Of a DNA stretch of 11,676 nucleotides, positions 6,403-11,676 are shown one piece after another. Under the pieces are notes generated by a model. The model did not search any database. It worked only from the letters and a program-made list of their open reading frames with translations, and was not told the origin of the DNA. Source of the DNA: an uncultured Actinomycetes bacterium (lineage in GTDB: Bacteria > Actinomycetota > Thermoleophilia > Gaiellales > F1-60-MAGs149). How positions within the stretch are numbered: position 1 is the first letter of the stretch; every line of letters begins with the position of its first letter. A program made the position numbers and the translations under genes. The stretch is from the NCBI GenBank assembly GCA_903873565.1, contig CAIQOY010000197.1, positions 1 through 11,676 of the forward strand, given 5' to 3'.

Positions 6403-7776
6403 TCAGGCGCGCACGAACCGCGCCACGCACTCGACGTGCGGCGTGTGCGGGAACATGTCGACGGGGCGCACCGACTCGAGCCGGTAGCCGCCCTCGACGA
6501 GGAGCAGCGCGTTGCCGGCGAGGGTGGTCGGATTGCACGAGACGTAGACGATCGCCTGGGCGCCGAGCTCGAGCACGCGGCGCACCGCCTTCGGGGTCAG
6601 CCCGGCCCGCGGCGGGTCGACGACCACGAGGTCGGGCAGGGGCGCCCCGGCCTCGACCAGCGGGGCCACGGCCTTGGCCACGTCGCCCGCGATGAACTCG
6701 GCGTTGGCGATGCCGTTGCGCGTCGCGTTGGCCTGCGCCTGCTCGACGGCCTCCGGCACGACCTCGATGCCGACCACGCGGCCGGCGTCGCGGGCCAGGG
6801 CGAGTCCGATCGAGCCGATCCCCGAGTAGAGGTCCCAGACGACCTCGGAGCCCGTCAGGCGGGCCTCCTCGATCGCGATGCCGTAGAGGCGCTCGCACAT
6901 CGCCGTGTTGGTCTGCAGGAAGCCGTTCCAGGGCACGTGCAGCTCGAGCCCGAGGATCTCCTCGCGGTGGTGGTCGCGGCCGTGCACGACCTCCGTGGGG
7001 TGGCCGCGCGTGGCCTCCGCCATGCCGCTGTTGCGCTGGTGCAGGAGGCCGACCAGCCCCGGGACGCGCTCGACGAGCTCGTCGACGAGGTTGCCCTGCC
7101 GCGGCAGGTCGACGTCGGACGTCACGAGCACCAGCAGCACCTCGCCGGTGCGCGCCGAGTGGCGGATCACCAGGTTGCGCAGGTGGCCCTCGTGGAGGCG
7201 CTGGTCGTAGGCCTCGAGGCCCGACGCCCGCGCCCAGTCCTGCACCGCGTCCTTGGCCGCGTTCGGGGCGTCGCCGACGAGGAAGCAGCGCTCGACGCCG
7301 AGCACCTCGTCCCAGCGGCCCGCGCGGTGGTAGCCGAGCGTCGGGCCGAGCTCGGGGTCCTGCGTGAAGGTGAGCTCGACCTTGTTGCGGTACCCGAGCG
7401 TGTCGTCCGCGCCGGAGATCGGGGCGATCGGCACGTCCGGCAGGTGCGCGATGCGGCCGATCGCGTCGCGCACGATGCGCTCCTTCTCGACGAGCTGCGC
7501 GGGGTAGGCGAGGGCCTGCCAGCGGCAGCCGCCGCATGCGCCCACGTGGGGGCAGGTCGGCTCGATCCGCTCGGGCCCGGGCTCGAGCAGCTCGAGGACG
7601 TCGGCCTCGCCGTGCCGGCGGCGCGCGGAGCGCAGGCGCACCCGCACGCGATCGCCCGGCAGGGCGCGGTCCACGAAGACCACGTAGCCGTCGATCCGCG
7701 CGACGCCGCGCCCGCCCGTCGCCAGGGACTCGATCGCCACGTCGGCGACATCTCCGCGCGAGGGGCGATCCGCCAC
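6403..7776 (-). CDS. rlmD: 23S rRNA (uracil-C5)-methyltransferase, RlmD/RumA family
   Basis: SAM-dependent RNA m5U methyltransferase of 457 aa. Order of domains: TRAM/OB fold at about 8-63 (AIESLATGGRGVAR ... PGDRVRVRL); a 4Fe-4S site CX5CX2C at C75, C81, C84 with the fourth ligand C164; and a Rossmann methyltransferase with DLYSGIGSIGLAL (315-327), VDPPRAGL (386-393), catalytic nucleophile C414 in VSCNPTTLA, and general base E449 in HVEC. All key residues are present. The usual target is U1939 of 23S rRNA (RlmD), but related Gram-positive enzymes also modify U747, so the exact site is not settled. GTG start follows a TAGGAT box by 7 nt. Its stop is 4 nt from that of the convergent UDG-like gene. 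Confidence 0.92.
   Translation of the reverse strand: MADRPSRGDVADVAIESLATGGRGVARIDGYVVFVDRALPGDRVRVRLRSARRRHGEADVLELLEPGPERIEPTCPHVGACGGCRWQALAYPAQLVEKERIVRDAIGRIAHLPDVPIAPISGADDTLGYRNKVELTFTQDPELGPTLGYHRAGRWDEVLGVERCFLVGDAPNAAKDAVQDWARASGLEAYDQRLHEGHLRNLVIRHSARTGEVLLVLVTSDVDLPRQGNLVDELVERVPGLVGLLHQRNSGMAEATRGHPTEVVHGRDHHREEILGLELHVPWNGFLQTNTAMCERLYGIAIEEARLTGSEVVWDLYSGIGSIGLALARDAGRVVGIEVVPEAVEQAQANATRNGIANAEFIAGDVAKAVAPLVEAGAPLPDLVVVDPPRAGLTPKAVRRVLELGAQAIVYVSCNPTTLAGNALLLVEGGYRLESVRPVDMFPHTPHVECVARFVRA
6406..6424 (+). terminator. possible terminator hairpin after the UDG-like gene
   Basis: GGCGCG (6406-6411) and CGCGCC (6419-6424) form a 6-bp stem with a 7-nt loop, 8 nt past the stop. 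It has no T-run and lies inside the last codons of the convergent gene, so this may be chance in GC-rich DNA. Confidence 0.25.
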
Positions 7777-7783
7777 GGGCTGG

Positions 7784-7789
7784 ATCCTA
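7784..7789 (-). promoter_or_regulatory. -10 box for rlmD, sharing the stop codon of the upstream gene
   Basis: On the minus strand TAGGAT is followed by 7 nt and GTG (7776). The TAG of the hexamer is also the stop codon of the 124-aa gene. No Shine-Dalgarno is present. Confidence 0.5.
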
Positions 7790-8161
7790 CGCGAGCGGCG
7801 GCTCGCCGGATCCGGTGATCGCGTCGAAGGCGCGGTCGAGGTCGAGGCGCTCGACGACCGCGTCGGCCGAGCGGGCGAGGTCGCCGGCCGCCGCGATCAG
7901 GGGGCCCGGGGGCACCGGGTGCTCCGGCACGGCGCCGCGCACGGCCGTCGCGGCCTCCGCGACCCGACGCCAGAGGTCGGGCTCCGCGGACGATCCCGCG
8001 GCCGCCGCGGCCTCGTTGACGGCCGCGTCGGCCGACGCCACCAGGAGGACCAGGTCGACCGGCGGCGACCACGTCTCGGACAGGTGGAAGGCGAGCGCGT
8101 CGCGCGCCATCAGGGCGGCGGCGCGCCGCTCGACGAGGCTCGCACCTGGACCGGTCAGCAC
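7787..8161 (-). CDS. hypothetical protein, 124 aa, alpha-helical
   Basis: Not recognised. Begins MLTGPGASLVERRAAALMARD and is rich in Ala, Val, Asp and Arg, with predicted helices through most of its length. It has no membrane span, no cysteines and no signal peptide. A Pro-rich break (PEHPVPPGP, about 79-87) separates two helical parts. Third codon positions are strongly G/C, supporting real coding over the overlapping frames. GTG 8161 is chosen because a TAGCCT box lies 6 nt upstream; an in-frame ATG exists about 17 codons further in. The stop codon doubles as part of the rlmD -10 box. Confidence 0.65.
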   Translation of the reverse strand: MLTGPGASLVERRAAALMARDALAFHLSETWSPPVDLVLLVASADAAVNEAAAAAGSSAEPDLWRRVAEAATAVRGAVPEHPVPPGPLIAAAGDLARSADAVVERLDLDRAFDAITGSGEPPLA

Positions 8162-8189
8162 GCGCCGAGGCTAGCACCCCGGCGCGTGC
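8158..8189. repeat. perfect 10-bp inverted repeat around a start codon and -10 box
   Basis: GCACGCGCCG (8158-8167) and CGGCGCGTGC (8180-8189) are exact reverse complements separated by 12 nt. The arm centres are 22 bp apart, about two helical turns. The left arm holds the GTG start of the 124-aa gene and the spacer holds its -10 box. It could be an operator, or a hairpin terminator for the 61-aa gene whose stop lies 9 nt away; there is no T-run. Confidence 0.6.
8168..8173 (-). promoter_or_regulatory. -10 box for the 124-aa gene, leaderless
   Basis: Minus-strand TAGCCT, then 6 nt, then GTG (8161). It sits in the centre of a perfect inverted repeat. Confidence 0.5.
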
Positions 8190-8198
8190 CGCACGGCT

Positions 8199-8384
8199 CT
8201 AGCCCGCGGTCTTCGGCTTGCTCTTGCCGATGATCAGCAGCACGATCAGCGCGATGATGGGGAAGAAGAACCCCAGGATCGCCCACAGCGGCTGATTGCG
8301 GTCGCGGGCCCCGGCGAGGTTCCAGCACACGGCCGCGAAGACCAGTGCGATCACCAGGGCGATGAGATAGGTCACCCATTCCAT
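8199..8384 (-). CDS. small membrane protein, 61 aa (tandem paralog A)
   Basis: Two hydrophobic spans, about 4-24 and 34-53, joined by a short basic/polar loop (ARDRNQP), with a short basic tail (KSKPKTAG). Not assigned to a named family. It is a clear paralog of the next gene upstream: 30 of 40 residues match over 15-54, with an identical run ILGFFFPIIALIVLLIIGK. The start ATG has a strong GAGGAGG site 10 nt upstream. Small size, two spans and a positively charged loop suggest an inner-membrane protein; no function can be given. Confidence 0.85.
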   Translation of the reverse strand: MEWVTYLIALVIALVFAAVCWNLAGARDRNQPLWAILGFFFPIIALIVLLIIGKSKPKTAG

Positions 8385-8394
8385 CGTTTCCCGT

Positions 8395-8401
8395 CCTCCT
8401 C
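8395..8401 (-). promoter_or_regulatory. ribosome binding site of paralog A
   Basis: Minus-strand GAGGAGG with 10 nt to the ATG at 8384. It is the strongest Shine-Dalgarno in the window. Confidence 0.8.
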
Positions 8402-8431
8402 GGGACAGCGCCGCGGCTGCGACGCACCCGG

Positions 8432-8437
8432 AGGCTA
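8432..8437 (-). promoter_or_regulatory. possible -10 box for paralog A
   Basis: Minus-strand TAGCCT about 48 nt before the ATG, giving a leader of about 40 nt that holds the GAGGAGG site. It is the same hexamer as at 8168-8173. Confidence 0.35.
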
Positions 8438-8457
8438 CGCCCCCGGGCGGACGCGCG

Positions 8458-8643
8458 CTAGGACGACGGCTGCTTCTTGCCGATGATCAGCAGCACGATC
8501 AGCGCGATGATCGGGAAGAAGAACCCGAGGATCCCCCACACCACGCGGTGGCGGTTGCGGCTCCCCGCGAGGCTCGCGCACACGATCGCGAACACGATCG
8601 AGATGATCAGCCCGCTGATCCCGACGATGACGCCCTGGTCCAT
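8458..8643 (-). CDS. small membrane protein, 61 aa (tandem paralog B)
   Basis: Same architecture as its downstream paralog: spans at about 5-25 and 35-55, an intervening basic loop (GSRNRHR) and a short polar tail (KKQPSS). The N-terminal span has diverged, while the second span is identical to paralog A over 19 residues. The start is placed at ATG 8643 (MDQGVIVGISG), which has AAGGAG 5 nt upstream and gives the same length as paralog A. A GTG at 8682 would add 13 residues but overlaps a likely -10 box. Function unknown. Confidence 0.85.
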   Translation of the reverse strand: MDQGVIVGISGLIISIVFAIVCASLAGSRNRHRVVWGILGFFFPIIALIVLLIIGKKQPSS

Positions 8644-8648
8644 CTCCG

Positions 8649-8654
8649 CTCCTT
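8649..8654 (-). promoter_or_regulatory. ribosome binding site of paralog B
   Basis: Minus-strand AAGGAG with 5 nt to the ATG at 8643. It decides the start in favour of the 61-aa form. Confidence 0.65.
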
Positions 8655-8680
8655 CGTCCGCGCCCGCTCCGGGCAGTTGC

Positions 8681-8686
8681 ACCGTA
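8681..8686 (-). promoter_or_regulatory. possible -10 box for paralog B
   Basis: Minus-strand TACGGT, predicting a leader of about 30 nt with the AAGGAG site inside it. Confidence 0.4.
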
Positions 8687-8703
8687 CGCCGCGGGGCGGA
8701 CGG

Positions 8704-9510
8704 CTACTGGATCGTCGGCTCGGCCGGGGCGGCGACGATCCGCCCGTCGATCCACTCGGCGTTCGCCGGCAGCGCGGCCTCGCGCGGCACGAGCCGCCCG
8801 TCGCCGCCGGGCACGAGGTCGTGGAGGTCGAAGCGCCGGGCCACGAGGTCGATGTCGACGCGGTAGTCGCGGCCGCCCTGCGGCCACGAGAAGGCGATCA
8901 GCACGGGGCGCGGCAGCTCGGCGCCGATCACGTCGAGGCGCACGCCGGGCGTGCCGTGCAGGCCGACGAGCAGCCCGATGGTGGCGGCCTGCGGCGAGCG
9001 GTTGAAGACCTCGGCGGCGATGCCGGCCAGGTAGACCTCGTCGGCCTCGCGGCGACGCGCCCGCAGGATCGCCTGCTGCGCGGTGCGCGACTCCTCGAGG
9101 TCGTGCAGGGCCTGCTCGCGGCGGCGCTCGGCCTCGGCGAGGGCCGCGCGCAGGGCGGCGCCCTCGGCCTCCGCGTCGGCCAGGCGCGCGGCGAGGGTCT
9201 CGAGCTCCGTCTCCCGCTCCGTGGTGTGCTCGCGGGTGTCCTCGAGGGTGTCGATCGTGCTCGTCAGCTGGGTGCGCAGCGTCGTCACCTCGGCCTGGAG
9301 GAGGCGCACCGCCCGGTCCGCGTCGTCGGGCCGCGCCTCGATCGCCGGCGGGTCCTCATGGCGCTCCCAGCCGCTGCGCTCCGCCCGCTCGACGCACAGC
9401 GCGCAGACCAGCACGGGCCCGTTGCGCGGATCCTCGAAGCGCGCGGGCCGCTCGCCCGTCAGCAGGTGCCGTCGGCAGAGGCCGCACTGGATATCGTCGG
9501 CGCCCGTCAT
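8704..9510 (-). CDS. protein with paired CxxC motifs and a long coiled coil
   Basis: A 268-aa protein, not recognised. The N-terminus has two CxxC pairs (C9/C12 and C36/C39), in a zinc-ribbon or treble-clef arrangement. Residues about 64-160 form a long coiled coil rich in Glu, Ala, Arg and Leu (for example LETLAARLADAEAE). The C-terminal part (about 160-260) is a compact mixed domain starting AGIAAEVFNRSPQAATIGL and containing a strand pair RPVLIAFSWP...DYRVDIDLV. ATG 9510 is preferred: it follows a TAGGAT box by 8 nt and puts the cysteine motif at the N-terminus, although the frame is open further upstream. A structural or nucleic-acid-associated role would fit but is not shown. Confidence 0.8.
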   Translation of the reverse strand: MTGADDIQCGLCRRHLLTGERPARFEDPRNGPVLVCALCVERAERSGWERHEDPPAIEARPDDADRAVRLLQAEVTTLRTQLTSTIDTLEDTREHTTERETELETLAARLADAEAEGAALRAALAEAERRREQALHDLEESRTAQQAILRARRREADEVYLAGIAAEVFNRSPQAATIGLLVGLHGTPGVRLDVIGAELPRPVLIAFSWPQGGRDYRVDIDLVARRFDLHDLVPGGDGRLVPREAALPANAEWIDGRIVAAPAEPTIQ

Positions 9511-9515
9511 CCGTG

Positions 9516-9528
9516 CCGATCCTATCGG
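9516..9528 (-). promoter_or_regulatory. -10 box within a short inverted repeat, coiled-coil gene
   Basis: Minus-strand TAGGAT (9519-9524) lies 8 nt before the ATG, a leaderless arrangement. It is embedded in CCGAT-N3-ATCGG (9516-9528), a small palindrome that might be a repressor site or chance. Confidence 0.5.
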
Positions 9529-9622
9529 ATGCCCGGTCCCGCGCCGGCGCGACGGGGAGGAATCGGCCGGCGCATGGCGTAGATGCGGGGTGCTCCGTCC
9601 CCGTACGGCACCGTCTCTCCCT

Positions 9623-9627
9623 GGAGG
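9623..9627 (+). promoter_or_regulatory. ribosome binding site of the DUF5684-like gene
   Basis: GGAGG with 10 nt to ATG 9638. The 127-nt gap between this gene and the divergent coiled-coil gene should hold both promoters; I see no strong -10 for this one (TACGGC at 9603-9608 is the nearest candidate). Confidence 0.7.
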
Positions 9628-9637
9628 AAGCACTGGC

Positions 9638-10087
9638 ATGGGCACCACCGAAGTCACCCTGCTCGGGTTGATCCAGATCGTCGGCTGGATCATCGTCGGC
9701 ATCCGTCTGATGAACTCGTGCAACGTCGCCGGCGTCTCGAACGGCTGGCTCGCGTTCATCCCGATCGGCAACATGACCCGCTGGGCGCGCCTCGCCGGCG
9801 CGAACCCGTGGCTCGTGATCCTGTTCATCATCCCGATCGTCGGCCTGATCATCTCGATCGTCTGGCTGAACCGCATCTCCGAGTCCAACGGCACGAAGTC
9901 GCCGTGGCTGTGGGCCTACGTCGTCTCGCTGGTCGTCGCCTACGTCGGCACGCTGGCCCTCGGCGGGACGGGGAGCCTGATCGTGACGATCGTCGGCGTG
10001 CTGCTCGGCGTCGCCGCGCAGTGGATGATCTTCGATCCCGAGAAGCCGATCCGCCTGAACGCGCCCGCGGCGCCCGCCGCCGCGTAG
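9638..10087 (+). CDS. small membrane protein, DUF5684-like, 149 aa
   Basis: Four hydrophobic spans at about 6-25, 57-76, 89-108 and 112-130. The segment NGWLAFIPIGNMTRWARLAG (35-54) followed by PWLVILFIIPIVGLIISIVW is the typical core of the DUF5684 / signal-peptidase-associated small membrane family (pattern 'GW-x-A-x-IP-x-N ... IP-x-V'). The C-terminus is Ala/Pro-rich (NAPAAPAAA). Function is unknown for the family. The start has GGAGG 10 nt upstream. The gene is convergent with the MFS gene and shares its terminator. It shares a small-membrane-protein theme, but not homology, with the 61-aa pair. Confidence 0.85.
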   Translation: MGTTEVTLLGLIQIVGWIIVGIRLMNSCNVAGVSNGWLAFIPIGNMTRWARLAGANPWLVILFIIPIVGLIISIVWLNRISESNGTKSPWLWAYVVSLVVAYVGTLALGGTGSLIVTIVGVLLGVAAQWMIFDPEKPIRLNAPAAPAAA

Positions 10088-10115
10088 GCCGCACCGGCCG
10101 ATCACCGCACGACCC

Positions 10116-10145
10116 GAGGGGGCGGCGCTCCGGCGCCGCCCCCTC
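10116..10145. terminator. bidirectional terminator hairpin
   Basis: A perfect 13-bp stem (10116-10128 with 10133-10145) closed by a TCCG (UNCG-type) tetraloop. It lies 28 nt after the + strand stop and 8 nt after the - strand MFS stop, so it can serve both. The T-run is weak on either side. Confidence 0.8.
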
Positions 10146-10153
10146 CGTCGTCC

Positions 10154-11676
10154 TCAGGCGTCCTGCTCGCGCGCGTACTCGGCCTCGAGCTCCAGCTCGC
10201 GGGCGCGGCGCGGGAAGCAGATGATCGCGACGACGAGGCCCACGGCGACCAGCGCGGCGGCGACCGCGACCCCCCACGCCGACCCGACCCCGAACGCCTC
10301 GCGCGCGCCCGCGAGGATCGCGTCGCCGTACTTCGGGTACTGCTCGGCGAGCACCTGGGCGCCGCCGAACGACTGGCGCAGGACCGCCGCGGTCTGCTCC
10401 GTCAGCTGGCTGCGCGCCGCCTCGGGCGCCCCGGCCAGCTGGCGGTCGACCGATGCGGCGTACTGCACGGTGAGGACCGCGCCGACGAGCGACTGCATGA
10501 CCGCCGCGCCGAGGTCGCGCTGGAGGTCCGTCATCGCCGAGCCCATGCCGGAGCGGCGCTCCGGCACGGAGGCCATGATCGAGCGCGAGGCGGGCGTGCC
10601 GGCCATCCCGATCCCGATGCCGATCACGGCGTAGGCGATGCCGACGGGCAGGTACGAGGAGTCGGCGCGCCACGTCAGCAGGAGCAGGGTGCCCGCGAGC
10701 ACGACGAGGATGCCGGCGGAGAGCGTGGTGCGCGTCCCGAGGCGCGCGATCATGATCGCGGCCACGGGCGAGATCAGGATCATCGTCGCGGCCATCGGGA
10801 GCGCCGACAGGCCGGCCTCGAAGGTCGAGTAGCCCATCACGTTCTGCACGTACTGCTGCCCGACGAACATCGCCCCGATCAGCGACCCGAAGACGATCGT
10901 GCCCGTCACGCCCGCCACCCAGAAGGTCGGCCGGGCGGCGATCGCGAGGTCGAAGAGCGGGTTGGAGGCGCGCAGCTGCCGCCAGGCGAACAGCGCGAAG
11001 CCGACGAGGGCGACGCCCAGCGCGGCGAGCCCGATGGCGAGCTCGCCCGGCACGGAGACGAAGTGCAGTCCGAGCGTGACCGCCCCGACCGCGATCACCG
11101 AGAGCCCGCCGCCGAGGTGGTCGACGGGCCGCGCATCGCGCGGCAGGCCGCGCGGCACGACGGCGACCACGAGGACCAGCGCGAGCGCGGCGAGCGGGAT
11201 CGTCATCAGGAAGGCCCAGCCCCACGTGCCGACCTCGAGCAGGTAGCCGGCGGCCGCCGGGGCCAGGGCCGACGCCCCGCAGCCGATCCCGGTCCAGAGC
11301 GCGATCGCCCGGGTCTTCGCGGCGCCCGAGAAGAGGTCGGCGATGATCGACAGGGTGGTCGGGAAGGCCATGCCGGCGGCGATGCCGCCCAGGACCCGCC
11401 CGAGGGCGAGGACCTGGACGTCGGGCGCGAGGCCGGCGATCAGGGCCGCGGGGATCGACAGGGCGAGCCCGCCGATCAGCATCGGGTAGCGGCCGTAGCG
11501 GTCGGCGATGGCGCCGAGGTAGAGCACGGATGCGGCGAGGCCCAGCGTGAAGCCGACCGCGACGAGGTTGAGGGCGGTCTGGGAGGCCTGGAGGTCGCGC
11601 CCGATCGTGGGCAGGGTGACGTTGGCGACCGCGAGGTTCATGTTGGCCACGGCCGCGCTCGCGATCAGCGCGGTCA
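10154..11676 (-). CDS. MFS drug/H+ antiporter, DHA2 (14-TM) type, 5' end outside the window
   Basis: 506 residues are visible and the frame is open to the right edge, so the true start is beyond it; the GTG at 11650 is internal. The N-terminal part reads ALIASAAVANMNLAVANVTLPTI, matching the first span of EmrB/QacA-type exporters. Motif A is GAIADRYGR, after the second span. The antiporter-motif region is GIGCGASALAPAAAGYLLE. Many further spans follow, and a periplasmic-type loop with a Gln/Glu/Ala-rich stretch (AAVLRQSFGGAQVLAEQYPK) precedes the last span, typical of the 14-TM group. The C-terminus is a charged tail (ARELELEAEYAREQDA). It probably exports a hydrophobic compound by proton exchange; the substrate is unknown. 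Confidence 0.9.
   Translation of the reverse strand, partial: TALIASAAVANMNLAVANVTLPTIGRDLQASQTALNLVAVGFTLGLAASVLYLGAIADRYGRYPMLIGGLALSIPAALIAGLAPDVQVLALGRVLGGIAAGMAFPTTLSIIADLFSGAAKTRAIALWTGIGCGASALAPAAAGYLLEVGTWGWAFLMTIPLAALALVLVVAVVPRGLPRDARPVDHLGGGLSVIAVGAVTLGLHFVSVPGELAIGLAALGVALVGFALFAWRQLRASNPLFDLAIAARPTFWVAGVTGTIVFGSLIGAMFVGQQYVQNVMGYSTFEAGLSALPMAATMILISPVAAIMIARLGTRTTLSAGILVVLAGTLLLLTWRADSSYLPVGIAYAVIGIGIGMAGTPASRSIMASVPERRSGMGSAMTDLQRDLGAAVMQSLVGAVLTVQYAASVDRQLAGAPEAARSQLTEQTAAVLRQSFGGAQVLAEQYPKYGDAILAGAREAFGVGSAWGVAVAAALVAVGLVVAIICFPRRARELELEAEYAREQDA

Larger units (their letters stand above)
8223..8511. repeat. near-identical DNA copies in the two 61-aa genes
   Basis: Bases 8223-8258 and 8476-8511 are identical over 36 nt, and identity continues with few mismatches for about 20 nt more. 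These encode the shared second membrane span. Synonymous positions are also conserved. Confidence 0.8.

Noticed and set aside
6436..7818. Large + strand frame opposite rlmD
   Set aside because: Shadow of rlmD, which has intact Fe-S, SAM and catalytic motifs on the minus strand.
9511..9894. Upstream extension of the coiled-coil gene
   Set aside because: It overlaps the + strand DUF5684-like gene, and the extension is not protein-like; the cysteine motif and -10 box support ATG 9510.
1..11676. Search for a defence system, CRISPR array, toxin-antitoxin pair, IS element, tRNA or phage genes
   Set aside because: No repeats with regular spacers, transposase or integrase motifs, tRNA-like cloverleaf, or recognisable defence domains were seen. 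The ASCH and UDG-like genes are not arranged as a toxin-antitoxin or defence operon.

Overview
This is a GC-rich chromosomal window, almost fully coding. Codon third positions are strongly G/C, GTG starts are common, and many starts are apparently leaderless. A phosphatidylinositol-type CDP-alcohol phosphatidyltransferase sits beside inositol-3-phosphate synthase. Together these point to an actinobacterium; a deep-branching soil lineage such as Thermoleophilia/Solirubrobacterales fits, but that placement is inference from gene content and style. I see no mobile element, rRNA, tRNA, CRISPR array or phage gene.

Left half, + strand (1-6398): the tail of an unidentified gene; moaA (molybdenum cofactor step 1); a PAP2_3/Aur1-like membrane phosphatase or phosphotransferase closely followed by an ASCH-domain protein; a CDP-alcohol phosphatidyltransferase plus ino1 in one operon, which would make inositol-3-phosphate and attach it to lipid, with a PAP2 enzyme next door that could act on the product; a strong hairpin terminator; then a protein with a glycosyltransferase-like N-terminus and a PHP phosphoesterase C-terminus, followed 13 nt later by a uracil-DNA-glycosylase-fold protein that lacks the usual catalytic motifs.

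Right half, mostly - strand (6403-11676): a TRAM/Fe-S/SAM RNA uracil methyltransferase (RlmD family), convergent with the UDG-like gene with only 4 nt between stops; a 124-aa helical protein of unknown function; two tandem paralogous 61-aa double-membrane-span proteins; a cysteine-pair/coiled-coil protein; a + strand DUF5684-like small membrane protein; a bidirectional terminator; and a 14-TM-type MFS drug/H+ antiporter that runs off the right edge.

The most general pattern is two kinds of translation start. Seven genes that head transcription units have a TANNNT -10 hexamer 6-9 nt before GTG/ATG and no Shine-Dalgarno (leaderless). Four others (ino1 and three small membrane proteins) have clear GGAGG-type sites. 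The points most worth a second look are the histone-H1-like repeat tail on Ino1, the inositol-lipid cluster with its candidate PIP phosphatase, the PHP fusion, the degenerate UDG, the tandem paralogs with a near-identical 3' half, and a perfect 10-bp inverted repeat straddling a start codon and -10 box at 8158-8189. I do not see a clear defence system or other wholly new multi-gene system.
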